In this document: one piece after another, positions 28,010 to 36,476 of the stretch
How positions within the stretch are numbered: the stretch's first letter is position 1
How the letters are laid out: the number at the start of each line of letters is the position of its first letter
Assembly (NCBI RefSeq): GCF_900112245.1
Contig: NZ_FOYX01000001.1
Coordinates: 793,856 to 857,855 of the forward strand
DNA: 64,000 bases
Direction of reading: 5' to 3'
Source of the DNA: Maribacter stanieri
Lineage (GTDB): Bacteria; Bacteroidota; Bacteroidia; Flavobacteriales; Flavobacteriaceae
Notes under the pieces: model-generated
The model's database searches: none
Seen by the model: only the letters and a program-made list of their open reading frames with translations
What the model was told of the DNA's origin: nothing
Program-made: the position numbers and the translations under genes

Positions 28010-31000
28010 TTGCTTTAAAATACTCTTTAACCTTTGTTTGAAAATTTTGCCGCAAAGGTAAGCTTTGCCTATTTAAAATTTCAACTTCATTATGATAATT
28101 ATCTAATAATGAGGGTTTAGTAGTAATGGGGTTTGTGAAATCTTTAGTATTTCTACTACTTTCTCTTTCAGATTTCTCCCCTTGTTTTAAAGCTGCGTTT
28201 TCTAATTTTAATAATTCGTATTGTATAGTGTTGACTTTGTTGATAGTACGTTGTGTAATTCCGTTTTCTAGCAAGTCGTTCTCAAAATCTTCCATTTGTT
28301 TAATAAGCTTTTGACCAAGTTTTTGATCACCGCTATTAATCATATTTTTTAATTGATTTTCTAATTCTTGTCTGATTTTTTGTTGACTTTGGTAGATTTC
28401 GTAAATTTCTTTTAACTCAGCTTCACTTATTGAACCTTGTCCCTCCCCACCATTTATACCGTTTTGTCCATTTCCTTTCCCATCATTTCCACCTTTTCCA
28501 TCTTTGCCGGCTTTTCCATTTCCCTTTCCTCCATTTTCACCTTCATTTTTTCCCTCGCCAGTTCCTTGCCCGCTCTTTCCATTAGCGCCTTGTTTTCCAC
28601 CATCTCCTTTCTCCCCATTTTCACCCTGTTTTCCTTCACCCTGTTTTCCTTCCTTGCCTTCTTTTCCGGAATCACCTTGCTGACCCATTTTTTCTCCCAA
28701 TTCCTGTTGACCTTTTATAATATCTGGTAATTGAAATCCACCTTCGCTTTGTCCAGAACCTTTTCCCATTTGCATACTTTCTTGCATATTATCCATAACT
28801 CCTGCTAGGAAATCCGCAAGACTATTTGCAGCTGTTAGAACATATTTTTGATGGGATATCCCTTGAAACATCTGTCCATCGGCCATTGTTTCTAATGATT
28901 TATCGATATTGTAATAGACTTCAGTAATTTGCTCGTTCACAAATTCAGAAAGTTCTGCCTGTCTAAGTGATAGCGCGAAAAGGCTGTCATCTACATGTTC
29001 AAAAAGACCCCTTAATTCATTTTGGTCACGAACTGTTTCTGAATATTGAGTAGCATCTTGGTCTTCTCGTGCAGTAAGTTTATCAAAGAGCGTCTCTTGT
29101 TTAAATGAAAATATGATAAGGTTATCAAGAATTTGTCGAAGCATTTCTGCATCTTCGGCAACAGATGAACCACCTCCACCTCCAGAAGAGGATTCTCCTA
29201 ATTGTTCACTCATTTCCTTCATTTTATCCGCAGCAGATTTTTGTTTTTTACTCGCGTCAGATTTTGATTTGGATTCTGATGATTCTTCAGAATCTTTTTC
29301 TTTTTCTAGTTGTTTAAGCGCATCGTTTAGGTCTTCCTTTACTGCTTCTTTCTTAGCATTATCTAATTTTAGATCAATCGGATTTTTTAGCTTTTCATTG
29401 TCTCTTTTTAGGTCATTCAATTCTTCTGAAATCTTTTGAAATTCATCATTTAATTTTTCTTGTTTTTCAGGAGTATTTTCTTCTTTATTTTTTTTAGATA
29501 ATTCTTCTTCCTTCTTAGCAATCTCTTCTAAATCTCTTGCTAATTGCGAAGCTTTTTCAGTAACATAATACCGTTTGGTCAATTCTAATAATTGCTCTAA
29601 ACTTCTTTCACTATTTTGTTGCTTCTTTCCCAGTTCTTCTAGGCGTTTAGTTAAATCTTCCTTTTTGATTTTATCAGCAACTTTATTTAATTCTTCTAGA
29701 AGTTTTTGATTCTTTTTGGCTTCTTGTTCTTGACGTTCTAATCGCTCTTGTAACAATTGGTTTAATTTGTTATCCTTATTTTCATTATTTAGATTTTCTT
29801 TTAATTCCCGACTAAATTTTTGCATCTGTTCTTCTTGACGCTCTTGCTTTTTTAAGTAGTCTTTTATTTGAGTTTTATCATTAAAATTTAGACTGGTTTT
29901 TTCTTTCTGATTTTGGTTAATTTCTTTCAAAGATTCTTTTTGTTCTTTAGAACGTTCTAGAGAATTATCTAAATCTTTAATTAATGATTGTTGAGACTCA
30001 AGTTCGTTGTTTTTAAGTTGATTTTCATCCAGCAATACTCGTTGGTATATTTGACTTTTTGTTTTCTTACCATTATGTATTGCATCATTGTCAGTTACTT
30101 GAAAATAGAAATCGTAATTTTTTCCGGCTTCTATTTCTAACCCAGATGGAAAGGTGTAATAAAATTGTTGGTAGTTATTATTTGGTTTGGTAAGACTAAT
30201 TGATTTTGACTCGTTTTCATTTCCAACCTCAAAATAAATTACATCTATATTAGTTAATCCGTAATCATCAGTTGCACTTCCTATATAGTATGATACATTC
30301 GGATTTATAGAATCCAAAACCTGATTCACTTTAATTGTAGGATAGCTATCTTTAATAACTTTAAAATCATAAGATAGTCGCTCATAATCTTGTGCGTTTT
30401 GGTTGGTGGTGGTTAATTCATAATTAAGGTTATTGTATACACGTTTTTCAATTGAAAACGTGTTTTCATCCTTATTAAATGGAATTATAGTGTCATTGGT
30501 TACTAGATTAATCTTATCGGTATTTTCTCCTAATATTTTCCAAGTAATTTTTGTCCCTTCTGGTATTACTGCGTTTCCGGTGCTTTTTATAGTTTCGTTT
30601 TTCTTTTTTAAATAGGAAGGATATGTTAAATCCATAATGAAATCTACAATAGAAGGAGTTTCTAATGCTATAAGGGAGTATTCTCTTGATGTAACTTCAT
30701 TTGCACTGAAATTGAAGTTTGTGGTAGTAAGTGGCGGTGAAAAAGTATACTCAAAAAATCCATTTTGTTGTTGTAATAAAATTGATTTTCCATCAATTAC
30801 AATAAATACATTTTCTGGTTTTACACTTCCTTTTGTAGCAACTTGAATAGTAAAAGATTCGTCTTGTAAAGTGCTTAGGTTATTTGTTAAAATTTCAAAC
30901 TGAAATGGTGCAGGTTTTTCGTAAGCCATTTCATAATTAACAACACGCTCATAGGTTCCAAAAAAGTTATTCCAATTCCCAGAGATATATAATACCCCAA

Positions 31001-31487
31001 TAATAAGAAGTGGGATAATTGCATACTTCAAATATTTTAATGAATCCTTAAAATTTATGGCACTAGAAAAAGGAATGGTATCCATTTGTTTGGACCGTTG
31101 AGCAATACTTGCCAATAAAAGTTCTGATTGTTGAGGATTTTCGGCTAGGTCTAATAAATTTTTAAGCTTATCTCCTACTTCTGGGAAGTGCTTGCCTATA
31201 ATTGTAGCGGCATCTTTTGGACCAATTCCCTTTTTTAATTTTAGAAGATAAAAAATAGGAGTAAGTATATATTTAAAGAGTAAAAAGAGTTCGACACCTA
31301 TAAAAATGGCAAATAATACCAATCGGCCTGTTGTATTTAACCATAGGTAGTACTCTATGCCTAATATTATCAGAAAAAACAACAATCCAAATGCAAAAAA
31401 CAATAATACTCCTTTTAAAAGTACTTGAGAATAATGCTTTTGAATGAACTGATTTAACCGGTCTAAAATGTGCTTATAGTCTTGCAA
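28002..31487 (-). CDS. DUF4175 family membrane protein with Gly/Lys/Gln-rich collagen-like tract
   Basis: A 1161-residue protein. Three hydrophobic segments occur in the first 175 residues (about 23-47, 50-75, 148-166), then an extracytoplasmic beta-rich region (about 190-490), then a very long charged coiled-coil region (about 500-760) rich in Glu, Lys and Gln. A low-complexity G-x-x tract follows (about 940-1015: GKEGKEGKQGEG and similar), then a helical C-terminus. This matches DUF4175 proteins of Bacteroidota, whose function is unknown. The only canonical start is TTG at 31487: an in-frame TAA lies 10 nt upstream of it and the first Met is far downstream of the membrane segments. It heads the ybeY-mnmG cluster. 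Confidence 0.82.
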   Translation of the reverse strand: MQDYKHILDRLNQFIQKHYSQVLLKGVLLFFAFGLLFFLIILGIEYYLWLNTTGRLVLFAIFIGVELFLLFKYILTPIFYLLKLKKGIGPKDAATIIGKHFPEVGDKLKNLLDLAENPQQSELLLASIAQRSKQMDTIPFSSAINFKDSLKYLKYAIIPLLIIGVLYISGNWNNFFGTYERVVNYEMAYEKPAPFQFEILTNNLSTLQDESFTIQVATKGSVKPENVFIVIDGKSILLQQQNGFFEYTFSPPLTTTNFNFSANEVTSREYSLIALETPSIVDFIMDLTYPSYLKKKNETIKSTGNAVIPEGTKITWKILGENTDKINLVTNDTIIPFNKDENTFSIEKRVYNNLNYELTTTNQNAQDYERLSYDFKVIKDSYPTIKVNQVLDSINPNVSYYIGSATDDYGLTNIDVIYFEVGNENESKSISLTKPNNNYQQFYYTFPSGLEIEAGKNYDFYFQVTDNDAIHNGKKTKSQIYQRVLLDENQLKNNELESQQSLIKDLDNSLERSKEQKESLKEINQNQKEKTSLNFNDKTQIKDYLKKQERQEEQMQKFSRELKENLNNENKDNKLNQLLQERLERQEQEAKKNQKLLEELNKVADKIKKEDLTKRLEELGKKQQNSERSLEQLLELTKRYYVTEKASQLARDLEEIAKKEEELSKKNKEENTPEKQEKLNDEFQKISEELNDLKRDNEKLKNPIDLKLDNAKKEAVKEDLNDALKQLEKEKDSEESSESKSKSDASKKQKSAADKMKEMSEQLGESSSGGGGGSSVAEDAEMLRQILDNLIIFSFKQETLFDKLTAREDQDATQYSETVRDQNELRGLFEHVDDSLFALSLRQAELSEFVNEQITEVYYNIDKSLETMADGQMFQGISHQKYVLTAANSLADFLAGVMDNMQESMQMGKGSGQSEGGFQLPDIIKGQQELGEKMGQQGDSGKEGKEGKQGEGKQGENGEKGDGGKQGANGKSGQGTGEGKNEGENGGKGNGKAGKDGKGGNDGKGNGQNGINGGEGQGSISEAELKEIYEIYQSQQKIRQELENQLKNMINSGDQKLGQKLIKQMEDFENDLLENGITQRTINKVNTIQYELLKLENAALKQGEKSERESSRNTKDFTNPITTKPSLLDNYHNEVEILNRQSLPLRQNFQTKVKEYFKAND

Positions 31488-31579
31488 TTGCGTTTTTTAT
31501 ACCAAGATAACGGATTAAAAGACTGATTAGTAGGAATTATTTGTTAAAAGGAATTTCTAATCATTAACTGTTTATAAGA

Positions 31580-31618
31580 AAAAGGTGCGATATATATTAA
31601 ATATACATAGCACCTTTT
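31580..31618 (-). terminator. Putative terminator downstream of the lipoprotein pseudogene
   Basis: Inverted arms AAAAGGTGC (31580-31588) and GCACCTTTT (31610-31618) enclose a loop of alternating A and T that can extend the stem. Its position just after the leftward pseudogene stop fits a terminator. Confidence 0.5.
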
Positions 31619-31641
31619 GTAGAAAATAATACTTGATAATT

Positions 31642-32691
31642 CTAATTAGTTTCCAAAATAACTTCATAATTAAGTTGGTTAACTACACCATTATCTTCAA
31701 TAAGAAAGTAACCTGTTTTATTAGCAGCTATTGCGTTGTAGTTTTCTTCACTTAGAACGCTACTTGATACTGAAGAATTATAAATACTGTAGTTAGTTAT
31801 TTCATAATTTACCGCAACCCATTTGTCAATATCAAAATTGACTAATTCTTCTGAGAAAGTAACGTTTAATTGCCCTGGAAAATACTGACTGTCCGGTGTA
31901 ATTAATTTTGCCTCCAATACTGTTATATCTGGATGTACTGGGTAATCGTTAGTGGTAGTGAAGGAAGCTGTAGATTCTTTGGTTTTATAAGTATTTTGTG
32001 CTCTTGCGGTAACTATGACTTCATAGTCAGTATTTCTTTCAAAATCTGTTGGTAACGGAAATGGCTCTTGAAAAAATGTAATTTCTTATTCTGTTTCTGC
32101 CCCGCTATAGCTAATAGCTATAACTTTAATAGAGTGTTCTTCGCCCTCAGGATTGTAAAACCTGTGGTTTCTGTTGTGTAAGAACCGTAGGTCTTATGAT
32201 ATTCACCGTCTGTAAAAAGTTTGTAATAATCATCAGAACCATCTTCAATAGTAGGTGTTTGCCAGTCAATACCAACTACGTCATAAGTAATAAAATCATA
32301 GGTAATAGGAAAAGCAGATGGTGGCGTACCCAAAGTATGAAGCTCCGATGTATTTATACTGTCTTCTGCATCTTCAGCGGTTGTAACCACCTTTACAGGA
32401 TAATTTCTAATTCCTCAACATTGTATTCTATTTCGCTAAGAATTTCTGCTAGTAATTCATCATCTAGAAACAAACTGTAACTTACAGTACTATTATTAGA
32501 TGCGGTAACTTTTGTCCACATAATTTTAGCACTAGTTTGTGATATGTCTTGAAACTCAATTTCTAAAGAAGTAGCGTAATTTCATCGTTTGTGTTATCTA
32601 CCTCAGTCATAGAATCGTCAGTAGAATCTGAGCTACAGCCTGTAACTAATAGAATTTAAAACACATAAAGGAAGTTCAAATAGTATTTCAT
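31642..32691 (-). pseudogene. Disrupted lipoprotein with fibronectin-III-like domains
   Basis: Reading leftward from an ATG at 32691 gives a lipoprotein signal (MKYYLNFLYVF, stop, ILLVTGCSSDS). A nearly continuous protein can then be reconstructed only by switching frame. I count at least five lesions: a TAA in the signal sequence, frameshifts near 32580, 32405 and 32160, and a TAA near 32090 (after SGAETE). The pieces include a FnIII-like segment (IMWTKVTASNNSTVSYSLFLDDELL), TYDVVGIDWQTPTIEDGSDDYY, then NTDYEVIVTARAQN and the C-terminal 91 residues ending in VILETN. The text between lesions is well preserved, so inactivation is recent or the lesions are sequencing errors. It resembles flavobacterial surface lipoproteins of unknown role. 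Confidence 0.82.
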
Positions 32692-32944
32692 TTTTCTTGG
32701 TTTAAGATTTTTAATTAACGTTGAACAAATTGTAATCGTATATGTTTTTACAATTTTATAAATCAGATATTTCATGTCGTTTTTATCTAGAATTTTCACT
32801 TGGTTTTTGGGGTCAAATATTCTTTTTTAATTCTAATCTGTACTAGATTATTGAATACTAGAGTTGTAAAGGGAATTTGTAAATATTTTTGATTTTCAGA
32901 AATTAATTAATGGACCGTAGATATATGGCTAAAGGTGTTTTTTA

Positions 32945-32952
32945 TACCTTTG
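32945..32952 (+). promoter_or_regulatory. Putative Bacteroidota -7 element of gltX
   Basis: TACCTTTG matches the Bacteroidota -7 consensus TAnnTTTG and ends 4 nt before the gltX ATG, which would give an extremely short leader. No convincing TTG-type -33 element is seen at the expected distance, so the call is tentative. Confidence 0.4.
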
Positions 32953-32956
32953 CCAA

Positions 32957-34465
32957 ATGACAAAGAAAGTTCGTGTTCGTTTTGCCCCTAGTCCTACTGG
33001 GCCTTTACATATTGGTGGTGTGCGCACTGCCCTATTTAATTATTTATTTGCCAAAAAACATGGTGGAGATTTTATTCTAAGAATAGAAGATACAGACCAA
33101 AATAGATATGTTGAAGGTGCCGAGCAGTATATTATTGATTCTTTGAATTGGTGCGGAATTCCTTTTGATGAAGGTATTGGTAAAGATGGCGGTTTTGGTC
33201 CGTATAGACAGAGCGAGCGTAAATCGTTGTATAAAAAATATGCAGATGATTTGGTTGATAGCGGTAATGCATATTATGCTTTTGATACTTCTGAAAGTCT
33301 AGATGGGCACAGAAAAGATCATGAAGAAAAAGGTAAAACCTTTATTTACAATTGGCATAATAGATTAAAGCTTGATAATTCATTGTCTTTAATGCCAGAA
33401 GAGGTTAAAGCAAAGTTAGATAATGGCGATGATTATGTTATTCGTTTTTTAACTCCGCCAGATGAAACTTTACACTTAAAAGATTTAATACGTGGATCAA
33501 TTAAAATTGATACCAACGTTTTAGACGATAAGGTTTTATTTAAGAGTGACGGTATGCCAACATACCATTTAGCAAATATTGTTGATGATCATTTAATGGA
33601 AATTAGCCATGTAATTCGTGGAGAAGAATGGTTGCCATCTATGGCGTTACACAAACAATTGTATGATGCTTTTGGTTGGGATTCTCCAGAATTTGCGCAT
33701 TTACCATTGATAATGAAACCTGTTGGAAAGGGTAAATTAAGTAAGAGAGATGGTGAAAAAATGGGCTTTCCGGTTTTCCCTCTTTCTTGGAACGAATCCG
33801 TTGGGTACAAAGAATCGGGTTATTTCCCAGAAGCAGTTATAAATTTCTTGGCTTTATTAGGATGGAATCCTGGTACGGAACAAGAATTATTTTCTTTAGA
33901 TGAATTGGTAGAAACCTTTAGTTTAGATCGTGTTAATAAATCTGGAGCGCGTTTTGACCCAGAAAAGACTAAATGGTACAATCAGCATTATCTTCAAGAA
34001 ACAGCTGACAATGAGTTGGCTAAGTTATTTTTACCGACAATAAAGGAGAACATTTCTGATGATGATAAACTGAATTTAGATTATGTTACCAAAGTGGTTA
34101 CGCTTATAAAAGAACGTGCAGTTTTCGTTTCTGACTTTTGGAATTTGAGCGATTATTTCTTTGTTGCTCCTACTGAATACAATGAGAAAGCAGCGAAAAA
34201 ACAATGGAAAGAAGATACCGCTTCAATCATGAACGATCTTATTTCAGTCTTAAAACCTGTAGAAGATTTTTCTTCAGAAAACACGGAAAGTATAGTAAAA
34301 GCTTGGATTGGTGAGAAAGAATTATCTTTTGGAAAAGTAATGCCTCCTTTACGCCTATTCTTAGTTGGTGATATGAAAGGACCTCATATTTTCGATATTA
34401 TGGCAATGATTGGAAAAGAGGAAAGTGTTTCTCGTATAAAAACAGCCCTAAATAAATTAGGTTAA
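32957..34465 (+). CDS. gltX: Glutamate--tRNA ligase
   Basis: A 502-residue class I aminoacyl-tRNA synthetase charging tRNA-Glu in the cytoplasm. The HIGH-type motif is in RFAPSPTGPLHIGGVRTALF and the KMSKS-type motif is KLSKRDG at about residue 260; the KKHGGDFILRIEDTDQNRY segment is also characteristic. The C-terminal anticodon-binding helical domain is complete. Length is normal for a non-discriminating or discriminating GluRS; a separate GlnRS is also encoded in this window, so a discriminating enzyme is expected. Confidence 0.97.
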   Translation: MTKKVRVRFAPSPTGPLHIGGVRTALFNYLFAKKHGGDFILRIEDTDQNRYVEGAEQYIIDSLNWCGIPFDEGIGKDGGFGPYRQSERKSLYKKYADDLVDSGNAYYAFDTSESLDGHRKDHEEKGKTFIYNWHNRLKLDNSLSLMPEEVKAKLDNGDDYVIRFLTPPDETLHLKDLIRGSIKIDTNVLDDKVLFKSDGMPTYHLANIVDDHLMEISHVIRGEEWLPSMALHKQLYDAFGWDSPEFAHLPLIMKPVGKGKLSKRDGEKMGFPVFPLSWNESVGYKESGYFPEAVINFLALLGWNPGTEQELFSLDELVETFSLDRVNKSGARFDPEKTKWYNQHYLQETADNELAKLFLPTIKENISDDDKLNLDYVTKVVTLIKERAVFVSDFWNLSDYFFVAPTEYNEKAAKKQWKEDTASIMNDLISVLKPVEDFSSENTESIVKAWIGEKELSFGKVMPPLRLFLVGDMKGPHIFDIMAMIGKEESVSRIKTALNKLG

Positions 34466-34470
34466 TTATT

Positions 34471-34511
34471 AATTTTCAAGGAAATAAAAATTGCTTATTT
34501 CCTTGAAAATT
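34471..34511. terminator. Hairpin terminator after gltX
   Basis: A perfect inverted repeat with 17-bp arms (AATTTTCAAGGAAATAA and its complement, 34471-34487 and 34495-34511) and a 7-nt loop begins 5 nt after the gltX stop. It is AT-rich but long, and is a good candidate for the end of the gltX transcript. Confidence 0.65.
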
Positions 34512-34765
34512 TACCTAAAACTTATTACTGTCTTATTCTATATTTTTAGATACAAAGATTTGATTAAGATAATTTGTTATAAATAGATTGTTGTTCTCTC
34601 TGCGCTACTTTAAATTATACGCTAAAGGAATTAGTGACACTTTAAAATCGGTTTCTGCTGCTGTAAGAACGATTTTGCGGGTTTAAAAAATAAAAATCGA
34701 CCCTTCGGGTCTTTTAATAATTTAGAACGGCTTAAAACACGGCTATTTTAAATCTATTAACGCTA
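34512..34765. other. Intergenic region between converging gltX and rlmF
   Basis: This roughly 250-bp stretch contains no gene. A short hairpin GACCC-TTC-GGGTC at 34699-34711 followed by TTTT may be a further terminator. Nothing else is recognisable. Confidence 0.4.
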
Positions 34766-35737
34766 TTATTTATTTTCCCAACGTTCATCTGCCCATACTT
34801 TCATTTCGGTTGGTGATAGAAAGGTCCAAGCAATTATTCTGCTCATTTTGTTTCCCTGTCCCATTGGTGTAGTCTTATGTTCTACAACGCCAACTTTTTC
34901 TAATCGGTCGTAGAATGAACGTAGATTTGATTGCTTAGACACCAATGTAGAAAACCAAGCGGAATTTTTTGAGAATTGTGTGCTTTCATTGATCATGTTT
35001 AAAACAAATCGTTTTTCTCCCCCATCTGTCCACAGTTCTCCACCTTGACCGCTAAAATTCAGTTCAGCTTTTTTAACCCTCTTTTTCTTTAGATTACTCA
35101 ACTTACGTAAAGTACCCGCCTCGGCTTCTGCTTGCGTAGCATGAAATGGAGGGTTGCAAATCGTTAAATCAACTTTATCGGATTCATTTAAAATTCCAGA
35201 AAAAATATGCTCAGGTTTTGACTGTAATCTAAATGCTACTTTACCGTGAAGAGAAGGGTTAGAGGTTACAATTTTTTGTGCAGCTTCAATTGCCTTTGCG
35301 TCAATGTCTGAACCAATAAAGGACCAACCGTATTCGTTATTTCCAATGATAGGGTACACACAATTAGCTCCTACCCCAATATCTAAACATTTTATGGCAT
35401 CCCCTTTTACTAAAACTCCGTCATTACTAGAGGCTAAAATATCAGAAATGTGGTGTATGTAATCTGCGCGCCCTGGTATTGGCGGACAAAGAAAACCATT
35501 AGGTATATCCCAAAAATCTAATCCGTATTGAGATATCAATAATGCTTTATTTAAAGCTTTTACAGCTTTCGGATTAAAGAAATCAACAGTAAAATTTCCG
35601 TATTTATTTTTGGTAACAAACTCCTTTAGTTCAGGATTTACCAGCTTTAATTGTTTTAGATCGTAACGACCGGTATGTTTGTTTCTAGGGTGTAAAGTTG
35701 GTTTTTCTAATTCCTCTTTCTTCTTTGAGTCTGCCAT
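34766..35737 (-). CDS. rlmF: 23S rRNA (adenine(1618)-N6)-methyltransferase
   Basis: A 323-residue methyltransferase modifying A1618 of 23S rRNA. The family opening LHPRNKHTGRYDLKQL and NKYGNFTVDFFNPKAVKALNKALL is diagnostic; SAM motif I is CLDIGVGANCVYPI and the N6-adenine catalytic motif is NPPF at 195-198. The segment WFSTLVSKQSNL in the C-terminal part is also typical. It is transcribed leftward; the next leftward gene on that strand (PepSY) ends 42 bp upstream of its start, so they may share a transcript. Confidence 0.94.
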   Translation of the reverse strand: MADSKKKEELEKPTLHPRNKHTGRYDLKQLKLVNPELKEFVTKNKYGNFTVDFFNPKAVKALNKALLISQYGLDFWDIPNGFLCPPIPGRADYIHHISDILASSNDGVLVKGDAIKCLDIGVGANCVYPIIGNNEYGWSFIGSDIDAKAIEAAQKIVTSNPSLHGKVAFRLQSKPEHIFSGILNESDKVDLTICNPPFHATQAEAEAGTLRKLSNLKKKRVKKAELNFSGQGGELWTDGGEKRFVLNMINESTQFSKNSAWFSTLVSKQSNLRSFYDRLEKVGVVEHKTTPMGQGNKMSRIIAWTFLSPTEMKVWADERWENK

Positions 35738-35779
35738 AATAATAATTGATTATTGAGACTTCAAAGCTAAAGCTAATTT

Positions 35780-36358
35780 TTAAGCAGTAGCTTTATTTCT
35801 TCGCATCCTCTTTGGTCCATACCAAAGCCAGAATCCAGTAATCGTAAAAACTAGAAGGGCCACACCCATAACCGTTGTGTAAAATACTTTTATTTGATTA
35901 TTGCTAGTACCTAAATAATCATCTAAAATAGAACCATCGTGTATTTGTTCGATAAGATCAGAGTACCTTCTTTCTACATGTAATATTTCACCTGTGGTGC
36001 CATCCAATTGCAGACTCCAAATGTGGTCGGTATAAATAAATTTTACCATCCCTTTTTCTTTTCTTATATCTATTCGGTCAATTTCTGTAGATAAATCAGC
36101 TGATATAGAATCTAAAAGATAAGTATTTGCAATGATGTGTAATTGGTCAACGGGCATCCAATCTTTTAAGTTAGTGGACACTCCCTCATATGATTTAGAT
36201 AAAATGATTCCGCCACTATGTTTTTTCCAACCTAAGAGAAGCCCGCTAATGGCAATAAAGAAAAAGAAGACAAATAATGCAGCTCCCGTAATCCTGTGTA
36301 CTTTTCTAAAATTACGCAACCATTTGGCCTGTGTCTTTCTTTTAGTGTCTTTATGCAT
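35780..36358 (-). CDS. PepSY-associated membrane protein
   Basis: A 192-residue inner-membrane protein with two transmembrane helices, one at the N-terminus (about 25-46) and one near the C-terminus (about 160-182), bracketing a periplasmic PepSY-like module (about 75-150). The opening FRKVHRITGAALFVFFFFIAISGLLLGW is the PepSY_TM pattern with a histidine that may bind haem. Short PepSY_TM proteins of this kind are often associated with iron uptake or ferric reduction, but no such genes are adjacent here, so its role is open. Confidence 0.82.
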   Translation of the reverse strand: MHKDTKRKTQAKWLRNFRKVHRITGAALFVFFFFIAISGLLLGWKKHSGGIILSKSYEGVSTNLKDWMPVDQLHIIANTYLLDSISADLSTEIDRIDIRKEKGMVKFIYTDHIWSLQLDGTTGEILHVERRYSDLIEQIHDGSILDDYLGTSNNQIKVFYTTVMGVALLVFTITGFWLWYGPKRMRRNKATA

Positions 36359-36476
36359 TAGTTTGGGTGGTTAACAGGCAATATAATCAGATTTAAAAAA
36401 GCGATATTAGAAGGAATTGTTAAAATATAATGTTTAACATTTTACAGCTCTTTAAGACCAATTGATTTAGTCTATT

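Noticed and set aside
28437-28730. Hydrophobic frame antisense to the DUF4175 gene
   Set aside because: It is the complement of the Gly/Lys-rich tract and reads as low-complexity Phe/Ser.
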